Assembly: GCF_020564625.1 (NCBI RefSeq)
Contig: NZ_JAJBZT010000007.1
Location: 1 to 64,000, forward strand
Origin: Leeia speluncae
GTDB lineage: Bacteria; Pseudomonadota; Gammaproteobacteria; Burkholderiales; Leeiaceae
Reading direction: 5' to 3'
DNA: 64,000 nt
The notes under the pieces are model-generated. The model worked only from the letters and a program-made list of their open reading frames with translations. It did no database searches and was not told the DNA's origin. Position 1 is the first letter of the stretch. Every line of letters starts with the position of its first letter. Position numbers and translations under genes: made by a program. Shown piece after piece: positions 42,229 to 50,758 of this stretch.

Positions 42229-43725
42229 TTAGTCGTCTAACTTGCAGCCCAACGCTTTACTGACACGTTCTACAATAGTTTTAATGATTTTGATTCTCGC
42301 AAAATATTTGTTGTTGGCTTCAACAAGCGTCCAAGGGGCAACATCTGTACTCGTACGATCAATCATGTCGCATACAGCAATCTGATAATTTTGCCATTTC
42401 TCTCTATTTCGCCAGTCTTCATCTGTAATTTTAAAGCGCTTATAGCCTAAATTTTCCCGGCTTTTAAATCGTTTTAATTGTTCATCTTTGCTAATGGTTA
42501 GCCAAAACTTCACCATAATGACGCCATCGTCTAATAGTTGTCCTTCGAAGTCATTGATTTCTTCATAAGCACGCATCCAATCTGCTTCAGAACAGAAACC
42601 TTCAACACGTTCAACTAGCACACGCCCGTACCAAGATCGATCAAAAATAGTAATGTCACCATGCTTCGGTACATGTTTCCAAAAGCGCCATAACCACGGT
42701 TGGCGACGTTCATCCTCGCTAGGAGCTGCAATCGGGATAATGCGATACTGCCTAGCATCTAATGCGGCAGTAACACGACGAATGCTACCCCCTTTGCCTG
42801 CTGCATCGTTTCCTTCAAAGACCATTGCAATTGCATGGTGTTTAAAGTTGGGGTGTCTAGTCAGTAGGTTTAGCTTGCCTTGCCACTTTTCTAATTCAAC
42901 TTCATAGGTTTTCTTATCCATTACCTGATCAAGATTCAGAGTGTCTAAGATGTGGAGATTATCAATTGGCGGCAAAATTGGCGGTGCTTCAATGCGCTGT
43001 TCAGTGATTTGAGATTTACTTAAGTGCTCTTTCACGCGATATAAAATCTGCTGAGCAACGGTCATGCTTCTATATGCCTCGTCTTCACCTTCCACGACTA
43101 CCCACGGCGCTTCAAATGAGCTCGTCTGGCGCAGTACACGCTCAGATACTTTTCGATATTCGTTGTATAGCTTAAAGTTTTCCCAATCATGATCAGAAAC
43201 GCGCCAGCGGGTGAGAGGGTTTTTTTCTAATTCTTTTAGTCTATTTTTTTGTTGATCTTTAGATAAGTGAAACCAGAACTTCAGAATTAAAGCACCTTCA
43301 TGCACCAATAGCTTTTCAAACCGTACAATTTCATTAATGTGTGCGGCAAGATGTTCATCATCTTGATTATCGCGAACATAGTTATCAATCGGGTCGGTGT
43401 ACCAAGATCCAAACAAAATGCCAATTCGACCCTTTGGTGGGAGAGATTGCCAATAACGCCACATGCGAGGCTTTTGTTTTTCATCTTCATTTGGACGGGA
43501 AAATGCGTGTGTATCTATTAGACGAGGGTCCATCCAGCTATTTAATAGATTGACGGTTTCCCCTTTGCCCGCACCATCTACCCCATTGATTAAGATCACT
43601 ACAGGGAAATGTCCACGTTCTTTTAGTTCGTATTGAAGTTCAAGCAAGCTTTCGCGAAGGGCAGGTGCGGCTTTCCTGAACTCATCTTTGCTAATACGGT
43701 GACCAATTTCAGCGCTTTCGAACAT
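42229..43725 (-). CDS. pap: Polyphosphate:AMP phosphotransferase (tandem PPK2 domains)
   Basis: 498 residues made of two PPK2 domains. Walker A motifs: NGVDGAGKGETV (about 48-59) and GNDAAGKGGSI (about 305-315), each followed by Walker B-like FGSWY and FDRSWYGR regions. The double-domain form (class II PPK2) phosphorylates AMP to ADP with polyphosphate. AAGGAGAAG is close before the ATG. Single gene, with the candidate small RNA gene upstream. Confidence 0.92.
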   Translation of the reverse strand: MFESAEIGHRISKDEFRKAAPALRESLLELQYELKERGHFPVVILINGVDGAGKGETVNLLNSWMDPRLIDTHAFSRPNEDEKQKPRMWRYWQSLPPKGRIGILFGSWYTDPIDNYVRDNQDDEHLAAHINEIVRFEKLLVHEGALILKFWFHLSKDQQKNRLKELEKNPLTRWRVSDHDWENFKLYNEYRKVSERVLRQTSSFEAPWVVVEGEDEAYRSMTVAQQILYRVKEHLSKSQITEQRIEAPPILPPIDNLHILDTLNLDQVMDKKTYEVELEKWQGKLNLLTRHPNFKHHAIAMVFEGNDAAGKGGSIRRVTAALDARQYRIIPIAAPSEDERRQPWLWRFWKHVPKHGDITIFDRSWYGRVLVERVEGFCSEADWMRAYEEINDFEGQLLDDGVIMVKFWLTISKDEQLKRFKSRENLGYKRFKITDEDWRNREKWQNYQIAVCDMIDRTSTDVAPWTLVEANNKYFARIKIIKTIVERVSKALGCKLDD

Positions 43726-43884
43726 ATGGCTTCTCCTTGTAATGGCAAAAGACTAGATGCCAATGACAAGAATGTCAAAATCAAAGCGCAAAGACTTGTT
43801 GGAAAATGAAAAGTGAAGTTGGGTGTTTTGCGGGCTAATTATGTAATTAGACTAGATGTATGAATAATTCTGAGGCGTATAGAC

Positions 43885-43977
43885 AAAAAAATAGCGCAGT
43901 CAAAGACTGCGCTGCAAACTCCAAAGGAGAAAAGAGGAGACACTATCAAGTGCCGAAATGAATCGGCGCTTGACGGT
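43885..43977 (-). ncRNA. Candidate trans-acting small RNA with CU-rich anti-SD segment
   Basis: On the minus strand a promoter-like pair (43982-44010) is followed by a ~93-base stretch with no reading frame. It holds: a 5' hairpin with arms at 43963-43973 and 43946-43956 (11 positions, one C/A mismatch); a single-stranded CU-rich segment TCTCCTCTTTTCTCC (about 43941-43926) with two CUCC units; a small CTCC-TTT-GGAG hairpin; and a terminator AGCGCAGTC-TTT-GACTGCGCT followed by A and eight T-rich bases. CU-rich loops complementary to ribosome binding sites are the working part of sRNAs such as Neisseria NmsR (established knowledge). The rest of 43726-44292 holds no gene that I can see apart from the GntR-type palindrome. 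Confidence 0.55.
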
Positions 43978-43981
43978 TCCC

Positions 43982-44010
43982 ATTATGCACAGTGAGAAAT
44001 GCCTTTGCAA
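43982..44010 (-). promoter_or_regulatory. Sigma-70-like promoter for the candidate small RNA
   Basis: Minus strand TTGCAA (44010-44005), exactly 17 bases, then CATAAT (43987-43982) with TGTG before it. Expected start of transcription about 43975-43978. Confidence 0.55.
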
Positions 44011-44171
44011 GTGTTTTGTATGAGAAAAAAGAAAGTATTTCGTGAGCAAAGTAGTTGTACGTAGTATTTGTTGTAAAACTACATAATTTGCACAGTAATT
44101 ATTTCATTTGTTTGTAGTTGGAAAGCAAGATGGAAGATGGGATAAGCAAGAGCAAAAAGATATGATTGGTA

Positions 44172-44187
44172 ATATTGTATACAATAT
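44172..44187. promoter_or_regulatory. Perfect palindrome ATATTGTATACAATAT, GntR/FCD-type operator
   Basis: A 16-base perfect palindrome with the TTGTATACAA core typical of FCD-subfamily GntR repressors, 106-121 bases upstream of the hydroxyproline epimerase start. The regulator gene is not in the window. Confidence 0.65.
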
Positions 44188-44292
44188 ACTTTTCGTGTAG
44201 GGTAGCACCTATCCACACAGATTAGCACACTGCAAACATTCACGTAGGGTTGTCACCTGCAAAAATGAACAGCAATTAAAAGAGGAATAGAA

Positions 44293-45294
44293 ATGGGACG
44301 TTACACCTATCACTGTATCGACGGTCATACCTGCGGTAATCCTGTTCGTTTGGTTGTTAGTGGTCATCCTCCTTTAGAAGGTAAGGATCAAGGTGAAAGA
44401 CGTTTACATTTCCTAAAAGAATTTGATTGGATTCGTAAAGGGCTAATGTTTGAGCCACGTGGTCATTCACAAATGTCGGGCGGTTTCTTGTACCCTGCAA
44501 CTCGGCCAGATTGTGACATTGCGGTGCTATATATCGAGACGAGTGGTTGTCTTCCAATGTGTGGTCACGGCACCATCGGCATCGTTACATTTGCTATTGA
44601 AAAAGGCCTAGTGACACCAGCAACACCAGGTGTGCTACGCCTAGAAACGCCAGCCGGATTAGTGGTGGCAGAGTACAAGATGGATGGTGAGTACGTGAAG
44701 TCGGTGAAAATCACCAATGTCCCATCGTTCTTATTTAAGAAAGACGTCAAAGTCACTATTCCAAAATTAGGTGAACTAACGGTCGATATTGCCTATGGCG
44801 GTAATTTTTACCCAATCGTCGAAACCCAAGCCAACTTCCGAGATATGGCGGATTACAAGCCTTCAGAATTAATCGAAATGGGGCGAGATCTTCGTCAATA
44901 CATTAATGATCATTATGAAATTATTCATCCAACAGATGAAAAAATTCGTGGGGTAAGACACGTACAGTGGACTGGTCAACCTACTAAAGCGGATTCGCAC
45001 GCACGAAATGCCGTGTTGTATGGTGAATCTGCAATCGATCGTTCGCCATGTGGCACCGGTACATCCGCAAGGCTTGCCCAGCGCTATGGCCGAGGATTAA
45101 TCAAAGCAGGTGAATCCTTTGTTCATGAAAGTATCATCGGTAGCCAATTTATTGGTCGTATCGAAGCCGAAACAAAAGTAGGTGAACTAGATGCCATTAT
45201 CCCTAGTATTGAAGGTTGGGCGGTGATTACCGGTACATCTCAGATTACCTTGGATGATAGAGATCCATATTGCCACGGGTTTGAGGTTGCTTAA
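44293..45294 (+). CDS. 4-hydroxyproline 2-epimerase (proline racemase family)
   Basis: 333 residues. Both catalytic cysteines of the racemase/epimerase class are present: Cys90 in PMCGHGTIG and Cys253 in SPCGTGTSA; a Thr in place of the first would mark a dehydratase. Length and sequence fit the hydroxyproline epimerase branch, which converts trans-4-hydroxy-L-proline to cis-4-hydroxy-D-proline. AAAAGAGGA precedes the ATG and is complementary to the CU-rich part of the nearby candidate small RNA. First gene of a three-gene module. Confidence 0.88.
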   Translation: MGRYTYHCIDGHTCGNPVRLVVSGHPPLEGKDQGERRLHFLKEFDWIRKGLMFEPRGHSQMSGGFLYPATRPDCDIAVLYIETSGCLPMCGHGTIGIVTFAIEKGLVTPATPGVLRLETPAGLVVAEYKMDGEYVKSVKITNVPSFLFKKDVKVTIPKLGELTVDIAYGGNFYPIVETQANFRDMADYKPSELIEMGRDLRQYINDHYEIIHPTDEKIRGVRHVQWTGQPTKADSHARNAVLYGESAIDRSPCGTGTSARLAQRYGRGLIKAGESFVHESIIGSQFIGRIEAETKVGELDAIIPSIEGWAVITGTSQITLDDRDPYCHGFEVA

Positions 45295-45295
45295 T

Positions 45296-46546
45296 ATGCC
45301 TGCACGTCATGTGGCAATTGTTGGTGCGGGTATTGTCGGCTTAAGTTGTGCGTCCTATCTACGCCAAGAAGGCTATGAAGTGACGCTGATCGATGCAAAA
45401 GCGCCCGGCATGCAAACCTCTTATGGGAATGCAGGCGCATTTGCGATTAGTGACATTATGCCGCTATCAGAGCCTTCTACTTTTAGGCGTATACCCGGCT
45501 GGATGATGGATCCGCTTGGGCCATTGGCATTGCAATGGAAATATTTGCCTAAACTTGCCCCTTGGCTTGCTAGGTTTCTTTGGGCGGGACGTCCATCAAG
45601 TGTTAATTCACTAACAGAAGCCTTATCTTGGCTCTTAACTAGAGCAACCAAAGATACCGAAAAATTAGCAGCTTACGGCAATGTGGATGTGATTTGGCGT
45701 CGGAATGGCTCTCTGACCCTTTATGAGTCGGAGTCGTCACTAGCGATTGATCGGGCAAAGTGGCAAAAGCGCAGAGAGGTTGGTATTGCTTGCGAAGAAG
45801 TCTCTCGTGAGCAAATTCAACAGCTTGAACCGCATGTTAGTGAACGATACCCATATGCCGTGCATGTGCCTGGATGGTCATATGTAGATGATCCATATTT
45901 ATTTAGCCTAGGCATTATCGAGCAGCTAAAAAAAGATGGTGTTAAATTTGTTCAGGCAGAAGTAAAACGCTTTTCAGTGAATACGAGTGGCAAAGTAGAG
46001 ACAATTCATTTTGCAAATGGCGAAGGTTTAGCCGCTGATGAGGTGGTGATTGCCAGTGGTATTTGGTCGACTCCGTTATTGTACGGATTGGGATACCGAA
46101 TTCCACTTGAAAGCGAGCGAGGGTATCACGCGACATTACCTAATGCAGGTGTTGATTTAAAGAAGTTCTTACTAGCATCTGCTGATGGTTTCGTAATTCT
46201 ACCGATGGCTAACGGGGGTATAAGGGTTGCAGGTACTGTTGAATTAGCTAGTGCAACCGCCCCAGAATCATGGAAGCGGGCGCATATACTCGTAGAAAAA
46301 GCGCAACGCATTCTTCCCAAATTCAATAAAGACGGTGTAACCTATTGGATGGGTAATCGACCATCTGTTCCAGATACGATTCCCGTGATTGCCAAAGCGC
46401 CTCGTCATAGTAATGTTTATGTTGCTACTGGCCATGGACATCTTGGCTTGACGCTGGCAGCCACTACCGGTCAGTTAATTACTGATTTGGTAACCGGTCG
46501 AACCGATAGGTACCCCCAAAACACTTATCGATTAGATCGTTTCTAG
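45296..46546 (+). CDS. FAD-dependent D-amino-acid dehydrogenase (probable D-hydroxyproline dehydrogenase)
   Basis: 416 residues of the DAO/DadA family: dinucleotide fold VAIVGAGIVGLSCASYLRQ at 6-24 and C-terminal YVATGHGHLGLTLAATTGQ. It starts one base after the epimerase stop, the usual pairing in hydroxyproline pathways, where it oxidises cis-4-hydroxy-D-proline to the pyrroline carboxylate with electrons passed to the respiratory chain. The later pathway genes (deaminase, semialdehyde dehydrogenase) are absent from the window. Confidence 0.85.
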   Translation: MPARHVAIVGAGIVGLSCASYLRQEGYEVTLIDAKAPGMQTSYGNAGAFAISDIMPLSEPSTFRRIPGWMMDPLGPLALQWKYLPKLAPWLARFLWAGRPSSVNSLTEALSWLLTRATKDTEKLAAYGNVDVIWRRNGSLTLYESESSLAIDRAKWQKRREVGIACEEVSREQIQQLEPHVSERYPYAVHVPGWSYVDDPYLFSLGIIEQLKKDGVKFVQAEVKRFSVNTSGKVETIHFANGEGLAADEVVIASGIWSTPLLYGLGYRIPLESERGYHATLPNAGVDLKKFLLASADGFVILPMANGGIRVAGTVELASATAPESWKRAHILVEKAQRILPKFNKDGVTYWMGNRPSVPDTIPVIAKAPRHSNVYVATGHGHLGLTLAATTGQLITDLVTGRTDRYPQNTYRLDRF

Positions 46547-46553
46547 CGCGGTG

Positions 46554-46577
46554 TGCAAGTCCTACCCCGGACTTGCA
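46554..46577 (+). repeat. Hairpin between the dehydrogenase and binding-protein genes
   Basis: TGCAAGTCC and GGACTTGCA pair around six bases; no U-tract. It may stabilise or segment the mRNA so that the binding protein is made in excess. Confidence 0.45.
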
Positions 46578-46618
46578 TCGGAATACCGTTTTTGGGGTGT
46601 TTGAGGAGAAAAAACAGT

Positions 46619-47749
46619 ATGAAAAGCAACAAACTCGCTATGTCCCTAATTGCTGTTGCGTTGGCAAGCACTTGCGGACTGTCGCTAGCGGATACCGTGG
46701 TTAAACTAGGTTTCGGTTCTCCATTAACTGGCCCACAAGCACACTACGGCAAAGACAACCTAAACGGCGTTCAATTGGCTGTTGATGAATTGAATGCTAA
46801 AGGCGTTGTTGTTGGTGGTCAGAAAGTTAAATTTGAAATCGTTCCAGAAGATGACCAAGCTGACCCACGTACTGGTACTCAGGTTGCTCAAAAACTGGTA
46901 GACCAGAAAGTGAACGTTGTACTAGGTCACTTCAACTCTGGTGTAACAATTCCAGCTTCAAAACTATATGCTGACGCAGGTATCCCTGAGTTGGCAGTAG
47001 CAACTAACCCACAATACCTAAAGCAAGGTTTCAAATCAGCATTCCGCTTGGTTGGTAACGATGCTTTCTTGGGTAAAGTGTTGGGCGAATACGCTGTTAA
47101 ATCGCTAAAAGCAAAAAGCATTGTGATCGTTGATGATCGTACTGCTTATGGTCAAGGTTTGGCAGACGAATTCGAAAAAGCAGTGAAAGCAAATGGTGGC
47201 AAAGTTGCCCGTCGCGAATTCACAACCGACAAATCAACTGACTTCACTTCTATCTTGACCTCTATCAAGGCTAACAAGCCAGAAGTGTTGTTCTACGGTG
47301 GTGCGGATGCTCAAGCTGCGCCAATGGCAAAACAAATGCAAGCACTAGGTATTACCGCTAAGATCATGGGTGGTGATATGTTGAACACTGACAAGTTCAT
47401 CGAACTTGCTGGTGGTAAGCCTGCAGAAGGTCACTTCTCTGCTGTTTCTGGCGCACCAATCGCTAAGCAACCTGGTGGTCCAGCATTCGAGAAGAAATAC
47501 AAAGATAAATTCAAGCAAGACGTTGTATTGTTTGCTCCACAATTCTACGATTCAGTGTACTTAGTAGCTGAAGCAATGAAAAAAGCAAACAGTGTAGAGC
47601 CTGCAAAATTCCTACCAGCATTGAAAGCGATCAACTACAAAGGCGTATCTGGTACGTTCTCGTTTGATGCAGCTGGCGAGCCAAAAAATGCACCTGTAAC
47701 TATTTACGGCGTGAAAAATGGCAAGTGGGATGTTGTTGTTGTTAAGTAA
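46619..47749 (+). CDS. Branched-chain-amino-acid-type ABC substrate-binding protein (LivJ/LivK family)
   Basis: 376 residues with a signal peptide (cleavage after STCGLSLA). The mature protein has VVKLGFGSPLTGPQAHYGKDNLNGVQLAVDEL and VNVVLGHFNSGVTIPASKLY, the standard family-1 Liv-type pattern. Codon use appears optimised (frequent GGT, GTT, AAC), which suggests high expression. TGAGGAGAA precedes the ATG at 46619. No permease or ATPase follows; a terminator closes the unit. Context suggests hydroxyproline or proline uptake with membrane subunits elsewhere. Confidence 0.88.
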   Translation: MKSNKLAMSLIAVALASTCGLSLADTVVKLGFGSPLTGPQAHYGKDNLNGVQLAVDELNAKGVVVGGQKVKFEIVPEDDQADPRTGTQVAQKLVDQKVNVVLGHFNSGVTIPASKLYADAGIPELAVATNPQYLKQGFKSAFRLVGNDAFLGKVLGEYAVKSLKAKSIVIVDDRTAYGQGLADEFEKAVKANGGKVARREFTTDKSTDFTSILTSIKANKPEVLFYGGADAQAAPMAKQMQALGITAKIMGGDMLNTDKFIELAGGKPAEGHFSAVSGAPIAKQPGGPAFEKKYKDKFKQDVVLFAPQFYDSVYLVAEAMKKANSVEPAKFLPALKAINYKGVSGTFSFDAAGEPKNAPVTIYGVKNGKWDVVVVK

Positions 47750-47788
47750 TCTGATGGTCAATACCTAACGGTATTCTCAATCAAAGAA

Positions 47789-47819
47789 AACAGCCGGCAC
47801 ATGCCGGCTGTTTTTTTAT
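47789..47819 (+). terminator. Rho-independent terminator of the hydroxyproline module
   Basis: AACAGCCGGC-ACAT-GCCGGCTGTT followed by TTTTT. Confidence 0.92.
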
Positions 47820-47867
47820 TGGTATTTCCAACCCTAAGATTCAAAGGTTTAAATGTGTGAAGAAAGG

Positions 47868-49793
47868 TTAGTTTGTAAGATTAACAACAGGTCCGGTTAG
47901 TCCATCTAACCCAATGTCAGACAATGTTTTCCATTCGGCTTTTGTTTCAACGCGTTCCGCGTAGACTTCAATACCAACACTCTGAGCAATAGAGCAAATT
48001 GCTTTAACTAGGTTCTGGTTCCCTGCATGTAAGTCAATCTGACGGATAAAGGTGTTATCAATCTTCAAATAGTCTAGACCGATTTCATGTAGCATTGGAA
48101 TCGAGTTAAAGTGTCTACCAAAGTGTTCAATTCCCAATTTGGTGCCTAGGGGGCGTACTTTTCGACTCAGCAACGTTAATGCATCTAACTCACTCTGATA
48201 GCCTTGGGTTGCTACTTCTAGCCATAAATTATTCGCTGCTTTAGGAGAGTTGCTTAGCAGTCTAGCAAGTTCATCAACAAAGCTAGCTTTCATGATGGAT
48301 TCTGAAGCTAGGTTGATCGCTACCGCTTGATTATTGCTTTCGACAATCTCAATACCCAAACGAATGGTTTCAAGATCAAGGTCCGGAATAAGCCCAGCTC
48401 TGCTTGCATCAGGAATGAAGGTGCCCGCGGGAATTAGCTGACCGGTCTTAGAGTCCTTTAAACGAAGCATTAGCTCATTGTGTGCAAGTTGCCCATTAAT
48501 CCGCACAACAGGGAAAGAAACGGTGGTGAAGTGTTGTGTGGATAATGCTGATTTAATCTCGTTTACCCAGTCATATCGCTGTTCGGTTTCAGTTGTTTCA
48601 ATGTGATCTTTTCGAACTAGGTTTGCTCCTTGATTTTGCGCCTCGACAAGTAGTGTTTCTAAGCGCACCCAAATTTGGCTGGCAGCTTGCTGTTGCGTAT
48701 ACGTGGTGATGGCGATATGGCCAATATTGGCTAATGGGGCAATCCCTTGTTGGTGCAGTGTTTCTAAACTACTCATGATTTGATCTGCTAGCACAGAGGC
48801 GCTGGTCATTCTTTCTCCGGGCAGGAGAAAGCCGAAGTCAGCACCGGCCAGTTTACCCGCATGCACTTCCAAACCATCTGAATTAGTTAAGATACCTTGA
48901 ATTTGTTGACCAACCGCACGAATCAATTCATCCGTTTTTTGACGGCCAATTTGTTTATTAATACTGGCAAGATCAAATAGCCGTAAAAGAAAGACTGCAC
49001 CCGTATCTGGCGATTCATCATCTTTCAATGCATTTTCAACAAGGTTTTCAAAATGATTTTTATTCAGTAACCCTGTTAACGCGTCTTGGCTAACTTCATT
49101 ACGTAATTGTTGAATGCGTGTGGCTTGTTCATTCAGCATGTTTTTCACACGGCTAACCATTGCATTCATGGCTTTCACCAAGCTTTTTAATTCCGGCGTT
49201 CTTGGTTCATTGATCGTAACAAATTTGTATTCACTAATGCCGTTCGCCTGTTCGACCATTTTGTCGACAGGTTGTCTTATTTTACGAATTACCAAAGAGC
49301 CAAGTAAGCCGGTAACACACCCAGTTAACATAATCCAAAGAAAGAGCTTAATCGAACCTTGCCAAAGTGCTTGGTAGGCAAACCGGGTATGGGGAATAAC
49401 CGTGACGGTACCTGCTTGCATCCAACCACTGGACACTTGTGCTGTTGCTGGTGTGGTCAGAATAGGGAACATGCTAACAAACCATTCCGGCACTTTATCC
49501 GGTGCCGTCGGGTTGTTTTTTTCAACTACGACTTGCCCCTTTGTGTTGGTGAACCGAATGGTTCTGAAGTGCCCATTATCAAATAATGCGCTGACCATTA
49601 ATTCGATAGTTGCCTGATCCAGTGTCTCGTGAGACATAGATAGTGCCAATGAAGAAGCATTATCGGTACTTTGTGTGAGTAACTGCTCCTCCAGATAGGT
49701 TTTTGCCGTCACCATGCTAGAGACAAAGCTTCCGATAAAAGAAACAAAAACCGATACCACAACGGTTAACCAGAGCTGTCTAAATAAAGACAT
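47868..49793 (-). CDS. lapD: LapD-like c-di-GMP receptor with degenerate GGDEF and EAL domains
   Basis: 641 residues. Order: membrane span (8-28), periplasmic LapD/MoxY-type domain (about 30-150), second span (about 152-172), HAMP (about 173-225), GGDEF domain with the motif degraded to GADFG, and EAL domain with ELMLRL in place of the active EAL signature. Neither catalytic motif is intact, as expected of LapD, which binds c-di-GMP and then sequesters the LapG protease in the periplasm. It is 12 bases downstream of lapG. Confidence 0.88.
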   Translation of the reverse strand: MSLFRQLWLTVVVSVFVSFIGSFVSSMVTAKTYLEEQLLTQSTDNASSLALSMSHETLDQATIELMVSALFDNGHFRTIRFTNTKGQVVVEKNNPTAPDKVPEWFVSMFPILTTPATAQVSSGWMQAGTVTVIPHTRFAYQALWQGSIKLFLWIMLTGCVTGLLGSLVIRKIRQPVDKMVEQANGISEYKFVTINEPRTPELKSLVKAMNAMVSRVKNMLNEQATRIQQLRNEVSQDALTGLLNKNHFENLVENALKDDESPDTGAVFLLRLFDLASINKQIGRQKTDELIRAVGQQIQGILTNSDGLEVHAGKLAGADFGFLLPGERMTSASVLADQIMSSLETLHQQGIAPLANIGHIAITTYTQQQAASQIWVRLETLLVEAQNQGANLVRKDHIETTETEQRYDWVNEIKSALSTQHFTTVSFPVVRINGQLAHNELMLRLKDSKTGQLIPAGTFIPDASRAGLIPDLDLETIRLGIEIVESNNQAVAINLASESIMKASFVDELARLLSNSPKAANNLWLEVATQGYQSELDALTLLSRKVRPLGTKLGIEHFGRHFNSIPMLHEIGLDYLKIDNTFIRQIDLHAGNQNLVKAICSIAQSVGIEVYAERVETKAEWKTLSDIGLDGLTGPVVNLTN

Positions 49794-49805
49794 AAATCAC
49801 ATCTC

Positions 49806-50495
49806 CTACTCAAAACCTTCTGCTTGCATTCGACTCACTAATTCTTTCCATTTAGAAAGTCGATCAACAGAGCCAGATGAAGCACCGGTAGCACCTGCCG
49901 CCCAAATGCCATCACTATTAAAACTAAACACTGGAATTAGATCGGGACGTCGACTAGCAGGACGAATATCACTAATTAAGTTATCTAAAACCAATGGTTC
50001 AGCATCTGGGGTTGCATAATAAGCAAGCACCATGTGTGCTTGCGTAATGTTGCTATTTGGACCACCAATTTTTGCTTTGACATAGGTAAGCCTTAACTTT
50101 TGGATGGGCATTCCCATATCTTTTAAGCTGAAATATTTAGCGATCACGAAATCTTCGCAATCCCCTGCATTTTTGCCTATCGTTTCAAGAGGGGTGGCCC
50201 AATAATCCGTCTTTCCCCATACCACGGTATCGTCAGAAAAGTTAATCCGGCGATTGAAAAAATCATTCACACTTTTTAATTTGTCTGGATCTGACTGGGT
50301 TTTTGGATCAGATAACAGAACTTTCCATTCCTGAAGCATCTTAACGCTGCTACTGCCAAATTTGCTGATGAGTGTTTTTTGCAAGCGATCAAAATCAAAG
50401 CCAAACGCATAATGTACAACAATAAGTAACGACAAAATCAGTAAATGACCCACTGGTCTTTTACTTTTTTGACGATGACTGTTGTATTTAAACAT
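49806..50495 (-). CDS. lapG: LapG-like periplasmic cysteine protease
   Basis: 229 residues of the bacterial transglutaminase-like cysteine proteinase family. Catalytic triad Cys113 (GDCED), His154 (AHMVL) and Asp171 (LDNLI). An N-terminal hydrophobic segment (about 15-32) directs export. LapG cuts the N-terminus of large surface adhesins to release the cell from surfaces when c-di-GMP is low. First gene of the lapG-lapD pair, divergent from the TolC-type gene. Confidence 0.9.
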   Translation of the reverse strand: MFKYNSHRQKSKRPVGHLLILSLLIVVHYAFGFDFDRLQKTLISKFGSSSVKMLQEWKVLLSDPKTQSDPDKLKSVNDFFNRRINFSDDTVVWGKTDYWATPLETIGKNAGDCEDFVIAKYFSLKDMGMPIQKLRLTYVKAKIGGPNSNITQAHMVLAYYATPDAEPLVLDNLISDIRPASRRPDLIPVFSFNSDGIWAAGATGASSGSVDRLSKWKELVSRMQAEGFE

Positions 50496-50684
50496 GAAAT
50501 AAATGCCAATGGCCTAGATTGTTAGCTAAAATGATCCGGAAAACTTAGAAACGTAACATAATTTTACAAACCTGATTTTCATAGCAAGTATAATTCAATT
50601 TAATTTGATCGAAACTAGAGCGTTATCAAAAAGATACAACTCAAGGCTATACCAAAGTCTTAATTGTATTGGGACAAATGTATT

Positions 50685-50703
50685 GAGAATGGTTGTCATT
50701 TTC
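50685..50703. promoter_or_regulatory. Fur-box-like site before the TolC-family gene
   Basis: GAGAATGGTTGTCATTTTC agrees with the 19-base Fur consensus GATAATGATAATCATTATC at 14 positions. It lies 56-74 bases upstream of the TolC-family start. Confidence 0.5.
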
Positions 50704-50758
50704 TAAAGTTTGAGGTTTTTTGGTCGATATTGCTCATATCTAAAAATAAGGCTTTGTC

